Shown piece after piece: positions 27,308 to 35,517 of a stretch of DNA of 64,000 nucleotides. The position numbers and the translations under genes were made by a program. Below the pieces are notes generated by a model. The model made no database searches. It was not told where the DNA came from and saw nothing but the letters and a program-made list of their open reading frames with translations. The DNA comes from Rubritalea tangerina (GTDB lineage Bacteria > Verrucomicrobiota > Verrucomicrobiia > Verrucomicrobiales > Akkermansiaceae), in contig NZ_JBHUJB010000005.1 of NCBI RefSeq assembly GCF_042683245.1, forward strand, positions 124,001 to 188,000, given 5' to 3'. Position 1 is the stretch's first letter. Every line of letters begins with the position of its first letter.

Positions 27308-27855
27308 CTTACAAAGTGCTTATTGGTGAGAGTGTACCAGGATTCGTAGTTGAGACGGACACAGGTGATATAGGGTGAGATTCCCTGAGTATCAGAAATG
27401 TAGGCGTGTACAGCCTGAGCAAAAATGGTTGCAGTCACAGGGTTGATGGAGCCTAAGCCTAGGACATCTGCATCCTCGTTAAAGAGAATGGGGCATTGGA
27501 GGGATCTAGCGAGCTCATATATGGGCTCATGTTTTTCATAGAAACCATTTGGGGTCATCATTTTGGCCGCGAAGGGAGCGGGCGGCATGATGGGAGTGAC
27601 AAGTGAGGCAAGCATCGTGCTCCAGCGCTCGATGCTTGCCTCGTATTGACTTTCGTCATCATCCTCGATTGCCGCCAATTTGAAAAGTGGCTCAGCAGCG
27701 AGGTTTCTGTTCCATGCATCAAAGCATTGATTAGATATTGTCATAACCTCTTCCTCGCTTGCGATATTTGCCTTTAGGAAGGCTCCAGCACTTTGTTGGA
27801 GGGAATAGGTGTGCCACTCGGTGAGATGGGGACTCTCCGCAGTATTTTCTGACAT
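27304..27855 (-). CDS. hypothetical cytoplasmic protein of the pilus-like cluster
   Basis: A 183-residue soluble protein without signal or TM segment. It is rich in Ala, Glu and aromatic residues, with TISNQCFDAWNRNLAAEPLF in the N-terminal third, a Pro/Met-rich stretch VTPIMPPAPFAAKMMTPNGF and a hydrophobic C-terminal half (ITCVRLNYESWYTL). It lies between the secretin and PilB/GspE-like ATPase genes and overlaps the latter by 4 bp, so it is probably a regulator or partner of that ATPase. I do not recognise a family. Confidence 0.75.
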   Translation of the reverse strand: MSENTAESPHLTEWHTYSLQQSAGAFLKANIASEEEVMTISNQCFDAWNRNLAAEPLFKLAAIEDDDESQYEASIERWSTMLASLVTPIMPPAPFAAKMMTPNGFYEKHEPIYELARSLQCPILFNEDADVLGLGSINPVTATIFAQAVHAYISDTQGISPYITCVRLNYESWYTLTNKHFVR

Positions 27856-27896
27856 ATTATCTTATCTATGAATGATTGTGATGCAAATTGGGGGTA

Positions 27897-29660
27897 TTAT
27901 TTGCGTACTCTGTATCTTTTGTTAGTGCCAGACGGGCTGGAGTTGAGGCTCTGGCTTCCAACATCTTTTTTGATGTTGTTCCAAGTACGACGGAGATTCG
28001 GCTTTTCGAGGTCATAGTTACATGGGTCATCCCAAGTAGAGTCCTTGTCTTGTACTTGAAGGGTGCTTTCCACTCTGTTGTGGGTGCGGTGGTGAGAAGC
28101 GTGATTCTCAGGGCTGTAGCTACTTGGTGTTACAACGAAGAGGAGGCTAGACTGCTCTTTAGAAGTTGTCTTGCTCTTGAAGAAGAAGTTCACCACTGGG
28201 ATATCTCCGAGAAGAGGAACTTTATTTTCGCTCTCGACTTCGGTTTCCTGGAAGAAGCCACCAACAATCAATGAGTGACCATCTGGAATACGTGCAATTG
28301 TGGTGAGCGTAGACTCACGCACCTCAGGGTAGAGGTTGCCTGTTTGAGGGCTCTCAATTTGACGTGTGATTGAAGCTGCACGCGGTCTCATGCTCAATCG
28401 AATAGTTCCGTCTGGAAGCAATGTTGGGGTGACGAAAATGGTTGTACCGATCTCACGAGTTGTTTCAGGGTCTGTTGAGTCTTCCTCATCGATCTTGTAG
28501 CGTACTTCCTCTGTGACAGTCGGGTTGCCGCCAGATGAGTTCTGTGTGCTTTCAGTAGTGATGATAGGCACACGGTCAATCACAGCAATTGATGCTGCTT
28601 CATTATCCTCAGTGATGACGACTGGATTATTCTGAAGTTTGATAATGCCGCCATCATTTAATGCCGTGAGAACTGCCGTAATGTTGTTAGGTGAGAATAC
28701 GAGATCTCCAGCAGAGAGAGGAGTGCTGAGGTCTGATGGGAGTCCCAACAAGTCATTGAGGCCAATCACTGCTCTGGTTGGGACTGGAGCATCACCACCT
28801 AGGGATTCAGACCAGTCGACACCGAGTGCTTGACCAACAGATGTGTTGACGCGGTAGATTTTTACCTCAACCACAATTTGTCCTTTTGCTCTGTCAATAC
28901 GCTCTAGGAGGCTCTTTACGCGTTCGATCTTATAGGGAGTATCGATTACGATGAGGGTGTTTGTTTTTTCCTCATAGTTAACGATACCTGTGTTAGGGCT
29001 GAGAAGTGGGCTGACGAGCTCTCTGATATGATCTTTCATATTTGCGGAGCGCAAATACTTAAGCTGGTATGACCATTCCGTTGCTGGGAGTTGGCTTAGC
29101 TGATCACTGGTTAAAGCGTAAATTGTATTACCTCTGCGGTGGAGTGTGAGAGCATTGTTGAATGCAAGATCCTCCATTTGTGTAATCGCGTCACCATCAC
29201 GAAGGTAGCCATTCACTTTAAAGTCATCACCGGCAATGCGGTTGTTGTGGAAGTATGAGAGCCCAGCATCTCTAGCAAGTACCTCGAATACAGTATTGAG
29301 GTCAGCGTCATTGAGACGCATACCATCTTCGTATTCTTCTTGAGCTGCAGGAGCAGCTTCACCAGCTGCTTCCTCACCTGGTAATGCTGGCGCAGCGTCT
29401 GCAGCAGCAGGTTCAGGAGGAGTGTTGTCGGCTGGTTGTTCAGGGGTAGGAGCTTGATCTGTTTCCGCTGGTGGAGCATCGAAATCGGCGCCAGTATTGG
29501 CAGGGGCTTCAGCAGCTGGGCTTGGGGTGTCTTCAGCTGGTGGGGTAGAAGGTGGAGTAGAGGGGGGAGTGGATTCTTGCGCATGTGCTGTCGTTGAGTA
29601 CAGAGCAAAGGCCGCAAGCGTGCTTGGTAATAGCTTCATGCTAGTTGTGTAGCTTCTCAT
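27897..29660 (-). CDS. secretin (GspD/PilQ family outer-membrane channel)
   Basis: A 587-residue protein. The signal peptide is MKLLPSTLAAFALYSTTAHA if the inner ATG at 29639 is used; the first ATG adds 7 residues. A long Pro/Ala/Glu-rich linker follows (about residues 30-100). Then come an N0/N1-like domain (NDADLNTVFEVLARDAGLSY), a second repeat with IVNYEEKTNTLIVIDTPYKI, and the secretin core (QALGVDWSESLG; VVITEDNEAASIAVID; IFVTPTLLPDGTIRLSMRP; HSLIVGGFFQETEVE; KVPLLGDIPVVNFFFKSK). A tail of about 70 residues ends RYRVRK. The Pro-rich linker after the signal is unusual. Confidence 0.93.
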   Translation of the reverse strand: MRSYTTSMKLLPSTLAAFALYSTTAHAQESTPPSTPPSTPPAEDTPSPAAEAPANTGADFDAPPAETDQAPTPEQPADNTPPEPAAADAAPALPGEEAAGEAAPAAQEEYEDGMRLNDADLNTVFEVLARDAGLSYFHNNRIAGDDFKVNGYLRDGDAITQMEDLAFNNALTLHRRGNTIYALTSDQLSQLPATEWSYQLKYLRSANMKDHIRELVSPLLSPNTGIVNYEEKTNTLIVIDTPYKIERVKSLLERIDRAKGQIVVEVKIYRVNTSVGQALGVDWSESLGGDAPVPTRAVIGLNDLLGLPSDLSTPLSAGDLVFSPNNITAVLTALNDGGIIKLQNNPVVITEDNEAASIAVIDRVPIITTESTQNSSGGNPTVTEEVRYKIDEEDSTDPETTREIGTTIFVTPTLLPDGTIRLSMRPRAASITRQIESPQTGNLYPEVRESTLTTIARIPDGHSLIVGGFFQETEVESENKVPLLGDIPVVNFFFKSKTTSKEQSSLLFVVTPSSYSPENHASHHRTHNRVESTLQVQDKDSTWDDPCNYDLEKPNLRRTWNNIKKDVGSQSLNSSPSGTNKRYRVRK

Positions 29661-29738
29661 ATTTTTTTTAGTTATGTGGTGGGAGATTGATTATCTTGAA
29701 CAGAAATATTGTTAGTAAGCAAGGACATTATTGGGAGA

Positions 29739-30302
29739 TTAATTATCTAGATCGATGTCTTTGTTAGGGCCTGTGCCGATATCTGGTCTATCGTCGTTAC
29801 CCTGGATAGTGGCACCACCGATTCCAAGGTTGAGGGTGAAGACATTGTTATTGGTGAGGTCTTTAAACATGACACGTTTGCTAGAGATCATGAGGATTTT
29901 CAGTGGGAATGTTTTTTCTTTGACGATGACATTGATTTCGTCGTTGCGTTGGTAGGTACTATTACCGTGGATGAAGCGTCTTCCTAGGACATTGATGTTT
30001 TCGCCTAACTTTGCGATTTCTTTTTCAATGAGGATCTGCTGTTCCTTTTTGGTTGTTTTGGGTGGAGCTTTTTTGACTTCTGAGGTTTTGGGTTTGGGTG
30101 CAATTTTGCGATGGGGGTCAATGGGTTTACCAAACGGGTCAAACTCTCTCTTATTGATGGTAAAGACTGAGGTTTTTTCACTGATGAAGTCATCAGTGTT
30201 ATCCATGTGGAATCGGGCAGATTTTTTGTCATCAGCGTTAGCGGCGGGGAGGGAGAGACCGATGATGAGTGATGAGGTCCAGATTATTGTACATTTTCCC
30301 AT
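29739..30302 (-). CDS. secreted PilP/GspC-like hypothetical protein
   Basis: A 187-residue exported protein (signal IIWTSSLIIGLSLPAANADD). Its front half is charged and likely disordered, with a Lys-rich stretch. The C-terminal half looks like a small beta domain (GENINVLGRRFIHGNSTYQR, INVIVKEKTFPLKILMISSK, VMFKDLTNNNVFTLNLGIGG). An unstructured front and a small beta domain just before the secretin gene match PilP or GspC, which dock onto secretin N0 domains. The assignment is by position and architecture; sequence similarity is not evident to me. It overlaps the upstream gene by 19 bp. Confidence 0.6.
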   Translation of the reverse strand: MGKCTIIWTSSLIIGLSLPAANADDKKSARFHMDNTDDFISEKTSVFTINKREFDPFGKPIDPHRKIAPKPKTSEVKKAPPKTTKKEQQILIEKEIAKLGENINVLGRRFIHGNSTYQRNDEINVIVKEKTFPLKILMISSKRVMFKDLTNNNVFTLNLGIGGATIQGNDDRPDIGTGPNKDIDLDN

Positions 30303-30820
30303 ATCGTATATTTCAGTTCGAGTTCTAGAAGGTTGCCAGAAGATTGGGGTCTAATTGACATTTGATTCACCATGAGATTCGGAAGTGTGCATTCGAGCTC
30401 GGTGGCGCAATGTTGCAATTCTTTGAAGGTTCCTTCCAAGACAAAGTTACATGCCGACCTGCCTGAATCTACGGGGAAGTTGGGACGTTGTGCTCTATTT
30501 TGCTCGATGAGTTGTAAAGTTTTTGTTGAATTGTGCTTATTGATGGCCTCTCTTAACTCTTTGTTAACGCGAGTGAAGCTGTCACCAACGAGAAGTTTAT
30601 TCCACTGATCTAGTGTGGCCTTTTTTGATTGGCTGCCTTTGAGTAGTTTATCGAGGACAAGGTTTTGTGATGACTCACTTTCGTATAGTTGTTGTTCTTT
30701 TTTGAAGCTGCCTAGCAAGCTGCTACCCGTAAATGATATGACAAGGATACAGAGTGTTGCGGCAAGAACCGGGAGGATGATTGCAAAAACGCAAATCGAT
30801 TGTATATAATTTCTCTTCAT
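30284..30820 (-). CDS. PilO/GspM-like membrane-anchored hypothetical protein
   Basis: A 178-residue protein with one N-terminal TM helix (ICVFAIILPVLAATLCILVI), then a helical stretch (KEQQLYESESSQNLVLDKLL) and a small mixed alpha/beta domain with two cysteines, CNFVLEGTFKELQHCATELE. A short cytoplasmic end, one TM, coiled coil and ferredoxin-like domain is the PilO/GspM plan. It sits between the PilMN-like and PilP-like genes, where pilO would be. I treat the call as inference from architecture and gene order. Confidence 0.6.
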   Translation of the reverse strand: MKRNYIQSICVFAIILPVLAATLCILVISFTGSSLLGSFKKEQQLYESESSQNLVLDKLLKGSQSKKATLDQWNKLLVGDSFTRVNKELREAINKHNSTKTLQLIEQNRAQRPNFPVDSGRSACNFVLEGTFKELQHCATELECTLPNLMVNQMSIRPQSSGNLLELELKYTIWENVQ

Positions 30821-30836
30821 GTGATTTGCGTGAGTC

Positions 30837-32786
30837 TTATTTTTTTAGTGGGAGAGTTAAGGGGTCTTTATCATCCAGTCTCTGGGTGATAGTCATGGTA
30901 AAGGTGAATGGTAGAACCTCCTCGGCAGAGCCTCTGCGTCTGGCGGAGCTGGCCATTTTGGTTTTGATGTTTGCTCGCGGGGGGCGCTTGTCTTCTGCTA
31001 CGTTGAAGGATTCATCGAAGGTGCCGAGGTAGACATCATTGAAGGCTTTCTTGATTCCGTCAGAGGAGCCTAGTTCGTTGAGGTATTCACGTCCTTTGAA
31101 GTCAGTGGAACCAGAGATGGTCCACTCTCTTACTAGAGGGATGCGGTTATTGGTTGCATTAGAGCCATTGACGCTGACTGAATATTCGAAGTCATCGACT
31201 TTGGTGTTTTGTTCTACTGGGAAGAGACGAGAGAGGAGTTCGAAATTGCTCCAAGCTCTGGAGCGATCACTGAGGAGGTTGTCGATTCTCTTGTATTCGT
31301 TATCTTTCGCCTTGAGTTGCATGATGGTAAACTCAGGGTTTGAGGCCTGATATCCCCACGCTGGATCGTTCATTGCTGATACGAGGTTGATGCTGATCTT
31401 GCAGCCAATACCTACAACGATCGCAGCAGCTGCAATTTTGATGTATTTGCTCCACTTGAGTAATTTCATCTCAAGTTGATCAGGGTATTGATTTGTTTCT
31501 GCTTCTGAGGGGGGGAGGAAATCTTGGATAGGCCACATTTCTTCGACGAGAGTCTTGAAGGTATGGCTTTCGGCTAGGATTGAGTTGCTAGCGGATGGTG
31601 GGTTGGTTGTGGAAACTACTTCAAGTCTTACCTGAGCTAGCATAGCGACAGCTTCCATGTCTTGGAGTTTCCAAGGGCGAGTTACACCAGGGATTGCCGT
31701 TTCAGCTTCGGGCGCGGCCGCTTGAGTGGGTTCGGATTCAACGGCAGTTTGTGCTGTGAGGTCAGACCATTTCCATGGGCGAGTGACTCCAAGATCGTTC
31801 TGGTTGGAGGCTGCGCTGGGAGCGGTAGGGATGTGGAGTGCTGAGCTTGTGGGGCTTAGTGTGATGACCTGAGAGTTAGGTAGCATACTTGCGAGTGAAT
31901 CGCTCATTCCCATGGGGGCTGCACCGGCCATAGGAATAATGAAGATATGCGGGTTTTCTAATTCCAGTGAGGCTGAAGTTGTGAGTATGGCGCTGGCTGT
32001 TTGGGGGGAAAAGGGGATGTTGCCATGATGTTGCAGTGTTCTAATTAGAATTAGGTCTCCGTGGACGTTAAAGAAACTCAGTACCGTAAAGCGAGGGTAA
32101 TGGTAGGTTGCAACGAAACCGTTTTCAGGTTTTTGCTCGAGTAGCCAAGGAAGTGCTGAAATGGCGCAGAGTGGGGCACTGATGGCTCTTGTGCGAACGG
32201 GTAAGTCCTTTAAATTGCCGTAATCCCTAAACTCTTGCATGAGTTGTTCATGGCGGCGAGTGAATGCGATGGCGGTAGCGAATGGTTGGTCGCTTGCGGC
32301 GCCCGGGTATGGGAATAGGCGCCAGGAGTGGGATTGGTTCGATATTGAGCGGTCCTCTAGGATGGAACTTGGATTTTCTTTGATGAGGTGGCGGAGTTCC
32401 TCTATTTCAGCTGGATTTTGGTGTTCAGGTCCGAGCTCGGCAGTGGCGAATTCGTCGGCAACGTAAAGGATGACTCCGAGGCCTGGTTTGCTGGTGTCTT
32501 CGAGGTATTCTTTAACAATTCCATCTAGTACTGGCTTGAGTAGGGAGGGGTCTTCCTCCATTTCAGGTGAGATGTTAGGGCCTTTAGCCCAGGCACCTGA
32601 CTCCATGTTTCTGATGTAGGAGATGGCTCCAGTGTCACTGCCAACGAAAATGTGCAATTGGATATTGATCCCTAGGGCGTCTGTGTACCAGTTTGGGTTG
32701 TTAGCGCGGCTCGTGGTCTTAAGGATTTCTTTAGCTTGCCCAAAACGTTTGGGGAGGCTGAGGGCGTCAGGTTGGTGCAGTGTCAT
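30837..32786 (-). CDS. GspL-like or PilM-PilN fusion-like assembly protein
   Basis: A 649-residue protein. Residues 1-310 look like a degenerate actin-like (PilM/GspL cytoplasmic) domain, with DALGINIQLHIFVGSDTGAI at the start and alternating strands such as FTVLSFFNVHGDLILIRTLQ. A Pro/Ala/Glu-rich linker at about 315-435 carries the motif GVTRPWK twice (333-339 and 367-373). One TM helix lies near 447-470 (IKIAAAAIVVGIGCKISINL). Residues 475-649 are extracytoplasmic, with helices and a small alpha/beta domain. A cytoplasmic domain, TM and periplasmic domain is the GspL plan, equal to PilM plus PilN. It follows the pilin and precedes PilO-like and PilP-like genes. No clear phosphate-binding ATP motif is visible. 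Confidence 0.65.
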   Translation of the reverse strand: MTLHQPDALSLPKRFGQAKEILKTTSRANNPNWYTDALGINIQLHIFVGSDTGAISYIRNMESGAWAKGPNISPEMEEDPSLLKPVLDGIVKEYLEDTSKPGLGVILYVADEFATAELGPEHQNPAEIEELRHLIKENPSSILEDRSISNQSHSWRLFPYPGAASDQPFATAIAFTRRHEQLMQEFRDYGNLKDLPVRTRAISAPLCAISALPWLLEQKPENGFVATYHYPRFTVLSFFNVHGDLILIRTLQHHGNIPFSPQTASAILTTSASLELENPHIFIIPMAGAAPMGMSDSLASMLPNSQVITLSPTSSALHIPTAPSAASNQNDLGVTRPWKWSDLTAQTAVESEPTQAAAPEAETAIPGVTRPWKLQDMEAVAMLAQVRLEVVSTTNPPSASNSILAESHTFKTLVEEMWPIQDFLPPSEAETNQYPDQLEMKLLKWSKYIKIAAAAIVVGIGCKISINLVSAMNDPAWGYQASNPEFTIMQLKAKDNEYKRIDNLLSDRSRAWSNFELLSRLFPVEQNTKVDDFEYSVSVNGSNATNNRIPLVREWTISGSTDFKGREYLNELGSSDGIKKAFNDVYLGTFDESFNVAEDKRPPRANIKTKMASSARRRGSAEEVLPFTFTMTITQRLDDKDPLTLPLKK

Positions 32787-32830
32787 GGGTGGTCTCTAAA
32801 TTAATAAATATGGTGTTAGAGGTAACAAAA

Positions 32831-32862
32831 ATCCCCACCTCATTGTTAGGGGAGGTGGGGAT
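32831..32862 (-). terminator. terminator-like hairpin between the pilin gene and the downstream assembly genes
   Basis: ATCCCCACCTC (32831-32841) pairs with GAGGTGGGGAT (32852-32862). In the minus direction the stem is followed by ATTTTTGTT. It lies 30 bp past the pilin stop codon and in front of the PilMN-like gene. It would give many pilin transcripts and few read-through transcripts for the rest. Confidence 0.8.
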
Positions 32863-32891
32863 GAAGTCTAGTGATCTAGAAATTGAATAAT

Positions 32892-33284
32892 TTACCAGCC
32901 GGCTGTGGTTGCTGGTACGTGGTCAGCGCTAAAAGTAGCGCTGCCGCATGTTGCGCCGGGGGTGCCGGTTGCTGTAACAGTGGCTGAAATGTTGTATGCT
33001 GAGCCGTCACCAGGGCAGGTCGGAACAGCTGGGATTGGAGTGTTACCTCCTGTGAAGGTGACAGCATCTCCAACAGCGAGGCTGCTGACGTTTTGGACAG
33101 AACGCATTGCCTTGTGTAGGTTTGAGATGTTGACTACGCAAGCTGCTTTGTCTGCGTTGGTTTTGTAGTATGTAGCTCCGACAAAGAGTACGGAGATGAG
33201 TACAAGGATAATGGCAATAACCACTGTGAGCTCAATAAGGGTGACACCCTTTGGAGCGTGCTTGATGTTTTTGTTCATTTTCAT
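32892..33284 (-). CDS. type IV pilin-like protein (probable major pilin)
   Basis: A 130-residue prepilin. The leader MKMNKNIKHAPKG ends in Gly and is followed by VTLIELTVVIAIILVLISVL, with Glu at +5. The globular part has three cysteines (AACVVN, PTCPGDG, ATCGSATF), is rich in Thr, Ala and Gly, and ends with Trp (DHVPATTAGW). I chose ATG 33284; an upstream in-frame ATG at 33344 would make an unusually long leader that overlaps the PilT-like gene. The terminator after it and its place beside the motor gene suggest it is the abundant pilin. A paralogue lies at 42628-43047. Confidence 0.9.
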   Translation of the reverse strand: MKMNKNIKHAPKGVTLIELTVVIAIILVLISVLFVGATYYKTNADKAACVVNISNLHKAMRSVQNVSSLAVGDAVTFTGGNTPIPAVPTCPGDGSAYNISATVTATGTPGATCGSATFSADHVPATTAGW

Positions 33285-33336
33285 GGTATGTATTTGTTTG
33301 TTTTGTTTATGTATGGGGGATTTGAGAATGCGTGGA

Positions 33337-34587
33337 TTAGTCATCAGATTTGGCTAATTTAGCATTTTCAAAAGCGTCTTTTGATATGAGTCCTTGTTGA
33401 TAAAGTCTCAGGAGGTTGTTGTCCCACTGGACGTTTCCTGATCTACGGATGGCGTCTTCAAGTGAGCTGGCACCGCGGTCGTATGCTGCAATGGCTGCAC
33501 CGACGGAATCATCGTTGTTGTTAAGAAATTCGTAGGTGAGTACTCTGCCGTGCACACCGGTGAGGAGGCCTTGGGAGTGGATGAATATCATGATTTCACC
33601 CAGTCGGTTGAGGATGGAGGCGTGTTTATCCTTAGGGTACATTTCAAGTATACGGCCCATGGTCTTAACAGCGCCAGTGGTATGCAGTGTTGAAAGAACT
33701 AGGTGTCCTGTTTGGGCTGCTTCTAAGCATGTGTCCATGGCTTCCCTGTCACGGATCTCACCAAGTAGAATGATGTGAGGTGCTTTACGAAGAACGTCCT
33801 TGAGTCCTTGGCGGTAGGAGGATACATCTCGGCCGACTTCTTGTTGCGTGACAATGGATGGGGCGAGAGTTTTCATGCCAGGGACATCCGGGTCATCCAT
33901 GTCGTGAGGATACTGGTATTCGACTGGATCCTCGATTGTGACAATATGTTTAGGGTGATGTCTACGAGCCCAATCAATGAGTGAGGCTAGTGTGGTAGAT
34001 TTACCTGAGCCTGTAGGGCCTGTGACAAGGCAAAGTCCTGCGCGCTTGAGGACAGCTTGTCTGAGGGCTTGGATGGTGTCAGGCAGAATGCCTAGTGATT
34101 CGAGTTCGGGGATGGAGTCGTTGAGGATACGACAGGTGATGCCGAGGCCTGGGGCGCTCAAGTGGGTTTGAATACGGAGGCGGCCTGAGATTTCGCCGTG
34201 GTCTCCATATTGAATGCCGCTGCATGAGAAGTCGTCGACGCGTTTTTCTTGGAATGCGTGGACGGCTTTTTTGATGTGGTCGGTTTGACCGTCATCATCG
34301 CCAAAGCCGTGAGAGTCGTCCTCTTTGTTGTTGAGGAGGGCCTCATAAATTTTTAGCATGGAGTCGGCACTTAGTGTGCCGAGGTGGGGTAGGGCCTCCA
34401 TGCCGTGATGCGTTTCGATATACATTGGGCGATTTGCCCTTAGTTGAATATCAGATACGCCTTTCTGTTGACAGGTCTGAAAGATGACCTTCAGAAGCTC
34501 TTCACCTGACATGGTTTCACTAAATGCTTGTGAACCGTGTTCGGTAGGGAGTGGTGGAGGGCTGGGTATGTTGATTGCAGCTTCCAT
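33337..34587 (-). CDS. PilT-like twitching/retraction ATPase
   Basis: A 416-residue hexameric ATPase of the PilT branch. The N-terminal PAS-like region has GVSDIQLRANRPMYIETHHG. The core has Walker A VTGPTGSGKSTTLASLIDW, the Asp box TIEDPVEYQYPHD, Walker B ILLGEIRDREAMDTCLEAAQ and the His box HLVLSTLHTTGAVKTMGRIL. The tetracysteine of extension ATPases is absent, as in PilT. The length is above the usual 340-380 residues, mainly from extra N-terminal residues. A signature AIRSG-like stretch is seen as DAIRRSGNVQWDNNLLRLYQ. It is the first gene of the pilus-like cluster. Confidence 0.93.
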   Translation of the reverse strand: MEAAINIPSPPPLPTEHGSQAFSETMSGEELLKVIFQTCQQKGVSDIQLRANRPMYIETHHGMEALPHLGTLSADSMLKIYEALLNNKEDDSHGFGDDDGQTDHIKKAVHAFQEKRVDDFSCSGIQYGDHGEISGRLRIQTHLSAPGLGITCRILNDSIPELESLGILPDTIQALRQAVLKRAGLCLVTGPTGSGKSTTLASLIDWARRHHPKHIVTIEDPVEYQYPHDMDDPDVPGMKTLAPSIVTQQEVGRDVSSYRQGLKDVLRKAPHIILLGEIRDREAMDTCLEAAQTGHLVLSTLHTTGAVKTMGRILEMYPKDKHASILNRLGEIMIFIHSQGLLTGVHGRVLTYEFLNNNDDSVGAAIAAYDRGASSLEDAIRRSGNVQWDNNLLRLYQQGLISKDAFENAKLAKSDD

Positions 34588-34688
34588 TGGGTTTAAGGAA
34601 AAGTGCGTTGGGGGCTCGCGGTATTATGTACTATGATGGATTGTTGGGTTGTTGTGAAGTAAAAAAAGTGCTAAGTGTGGATTCTAAC

Positions 34689-34706
34689 ACCATGCAATTG
34701 CATGGT
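34689..34706. promoter_or_regulatory. perfect 18-bp palindrome, candidate operator of the ABC operon
   Basis: ACCATGCAATTGCATGGT reads the same on both strands. It lies 158 bp before the ATPase ATG in the 276-bp gap between the divergent pilus-like cluster and the ABC operon. A dimeric repressor could bind it. I cannot match it to a named box with confidence; the downstream His-rich protein makes a metal regulator one possibility. Confidence 0.55.
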
Positions 34707-34817
34707 TGAGGATTGCATCACTAGTTAAGTGGATATCGGTGATGTGAGCATATGGCAATACTAAAATTGAATATTCTTGCTGTTGTTGAGGTTGGCGCAT
34801 CACCTGTTTTTTTGAGT

Positions 34818-34837
34818 GAAATGAGGCTTGTCATTTC
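34818..34837. repeat. inverted repeat close to the ABC operon start
   Basis: GAAATGA (34818-34824) and TCATTTC (34831-34837) are perfect inverted arms around a 6-bp spacer, 26 bp before the ATPase ATG. It could be a second operator half or a leader hairpin controlling translation. Confidence 0.45.
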
Positions 34838-34863
34838 GTCTAGAGTGAATATCAGTTTTCTGT

Positions 34864-35517
34864 ATGGATAGTACTTGTAGTATATTGATCCCCTCGAATG
34901 TTAAGATTGGATATGGGAGGTCGGTGATTGCTGAAGTTGCTGAAGGAATAAAGTTGGGTGAAGGGACGCATTATTTATTGGCACGGAATGGCAGGGGGAA
35001 GACAACCTTGTTGAGGTCTCTGGCAAGGGTACTTAAGTTACAAGCAGGCGAATTTACCGTTTCTGGACGAGTGCAGTTTGTGCCAGAGGATATTGAATAC
35101 AATTCACATCTGCCAGCCAGGGTGATACTTGGTTCCCTGGTGGAAAGAGAGAGGCTTGAGGAATGCTACAGATTTGCTGATCGAATTGAGCTCGATTTAA
35201 AAAAGCCCTACCGTAGTTTATCAACTGGCAATAAGCGAAAGATTAGCTGGCTGATGGCTGAGTTTTCGTGCGATCCTGATAGTGGGGATGTTTTATTGTT
35301 AGATGAGCCGTTTACTGGTGTGGATTCATATGTACGAGAAGCTTTTATGGAATATTGGGAGAGTTGTGATTCAGGGGTCTGTAGGTTGGTTAGTTGTCAT
35401 CCAGACTTCGATAGTATGTCAATTCGCAGTGCTGTATTGATATCAGAGGGGCGCATAACGGCTATGGATTCGAGTGAGGGCTACAGATGGGGAGATCTGA
35501 AGGGAGGGTTGTTATAA
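34864..35517 (+). CDS. ABC transporter ATP-binding protein with degenerate motifs
   Basis: A 217-residue ATPase. Walker A is LLARNGRGKTTLLRSLARVL, with Ala in place of the first Gly. The signature is YRSLSTGNKRKISWLMAE, a weakened LSGGQ. Walker B is DVLLLDEPFTGVDSYVREAF, and the H-loop is VSCHPDFDSM. The usual Q-loop is not clear; the region FVPEDIEYNSHLPARVIL may take its place. It couples ATP hydrolysis to the permease encoded next. Its stop overlaps the permease start by one base. No close named subfamily is apparent. Confidence 0.85.
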   Translation: MDSTCSILIPSNVKIGYGRSVIAEVAEGIKLGEGTHYLLARNGRGKTTLLRSLARVLKLQAGEFTVSGRVQFVPEDIEYNSHLPARVILGSLVERERLEECYRFADRIELDLKKPYRSLSTGNKRKISWLMAEFSCDPDSGDVLLLDEPFTGVDSYVREAFMEYWESCDSGVCRLVSCHPDFDSMSIRSAVLISEGRITAMDSSEGYRWGDLKGGLL

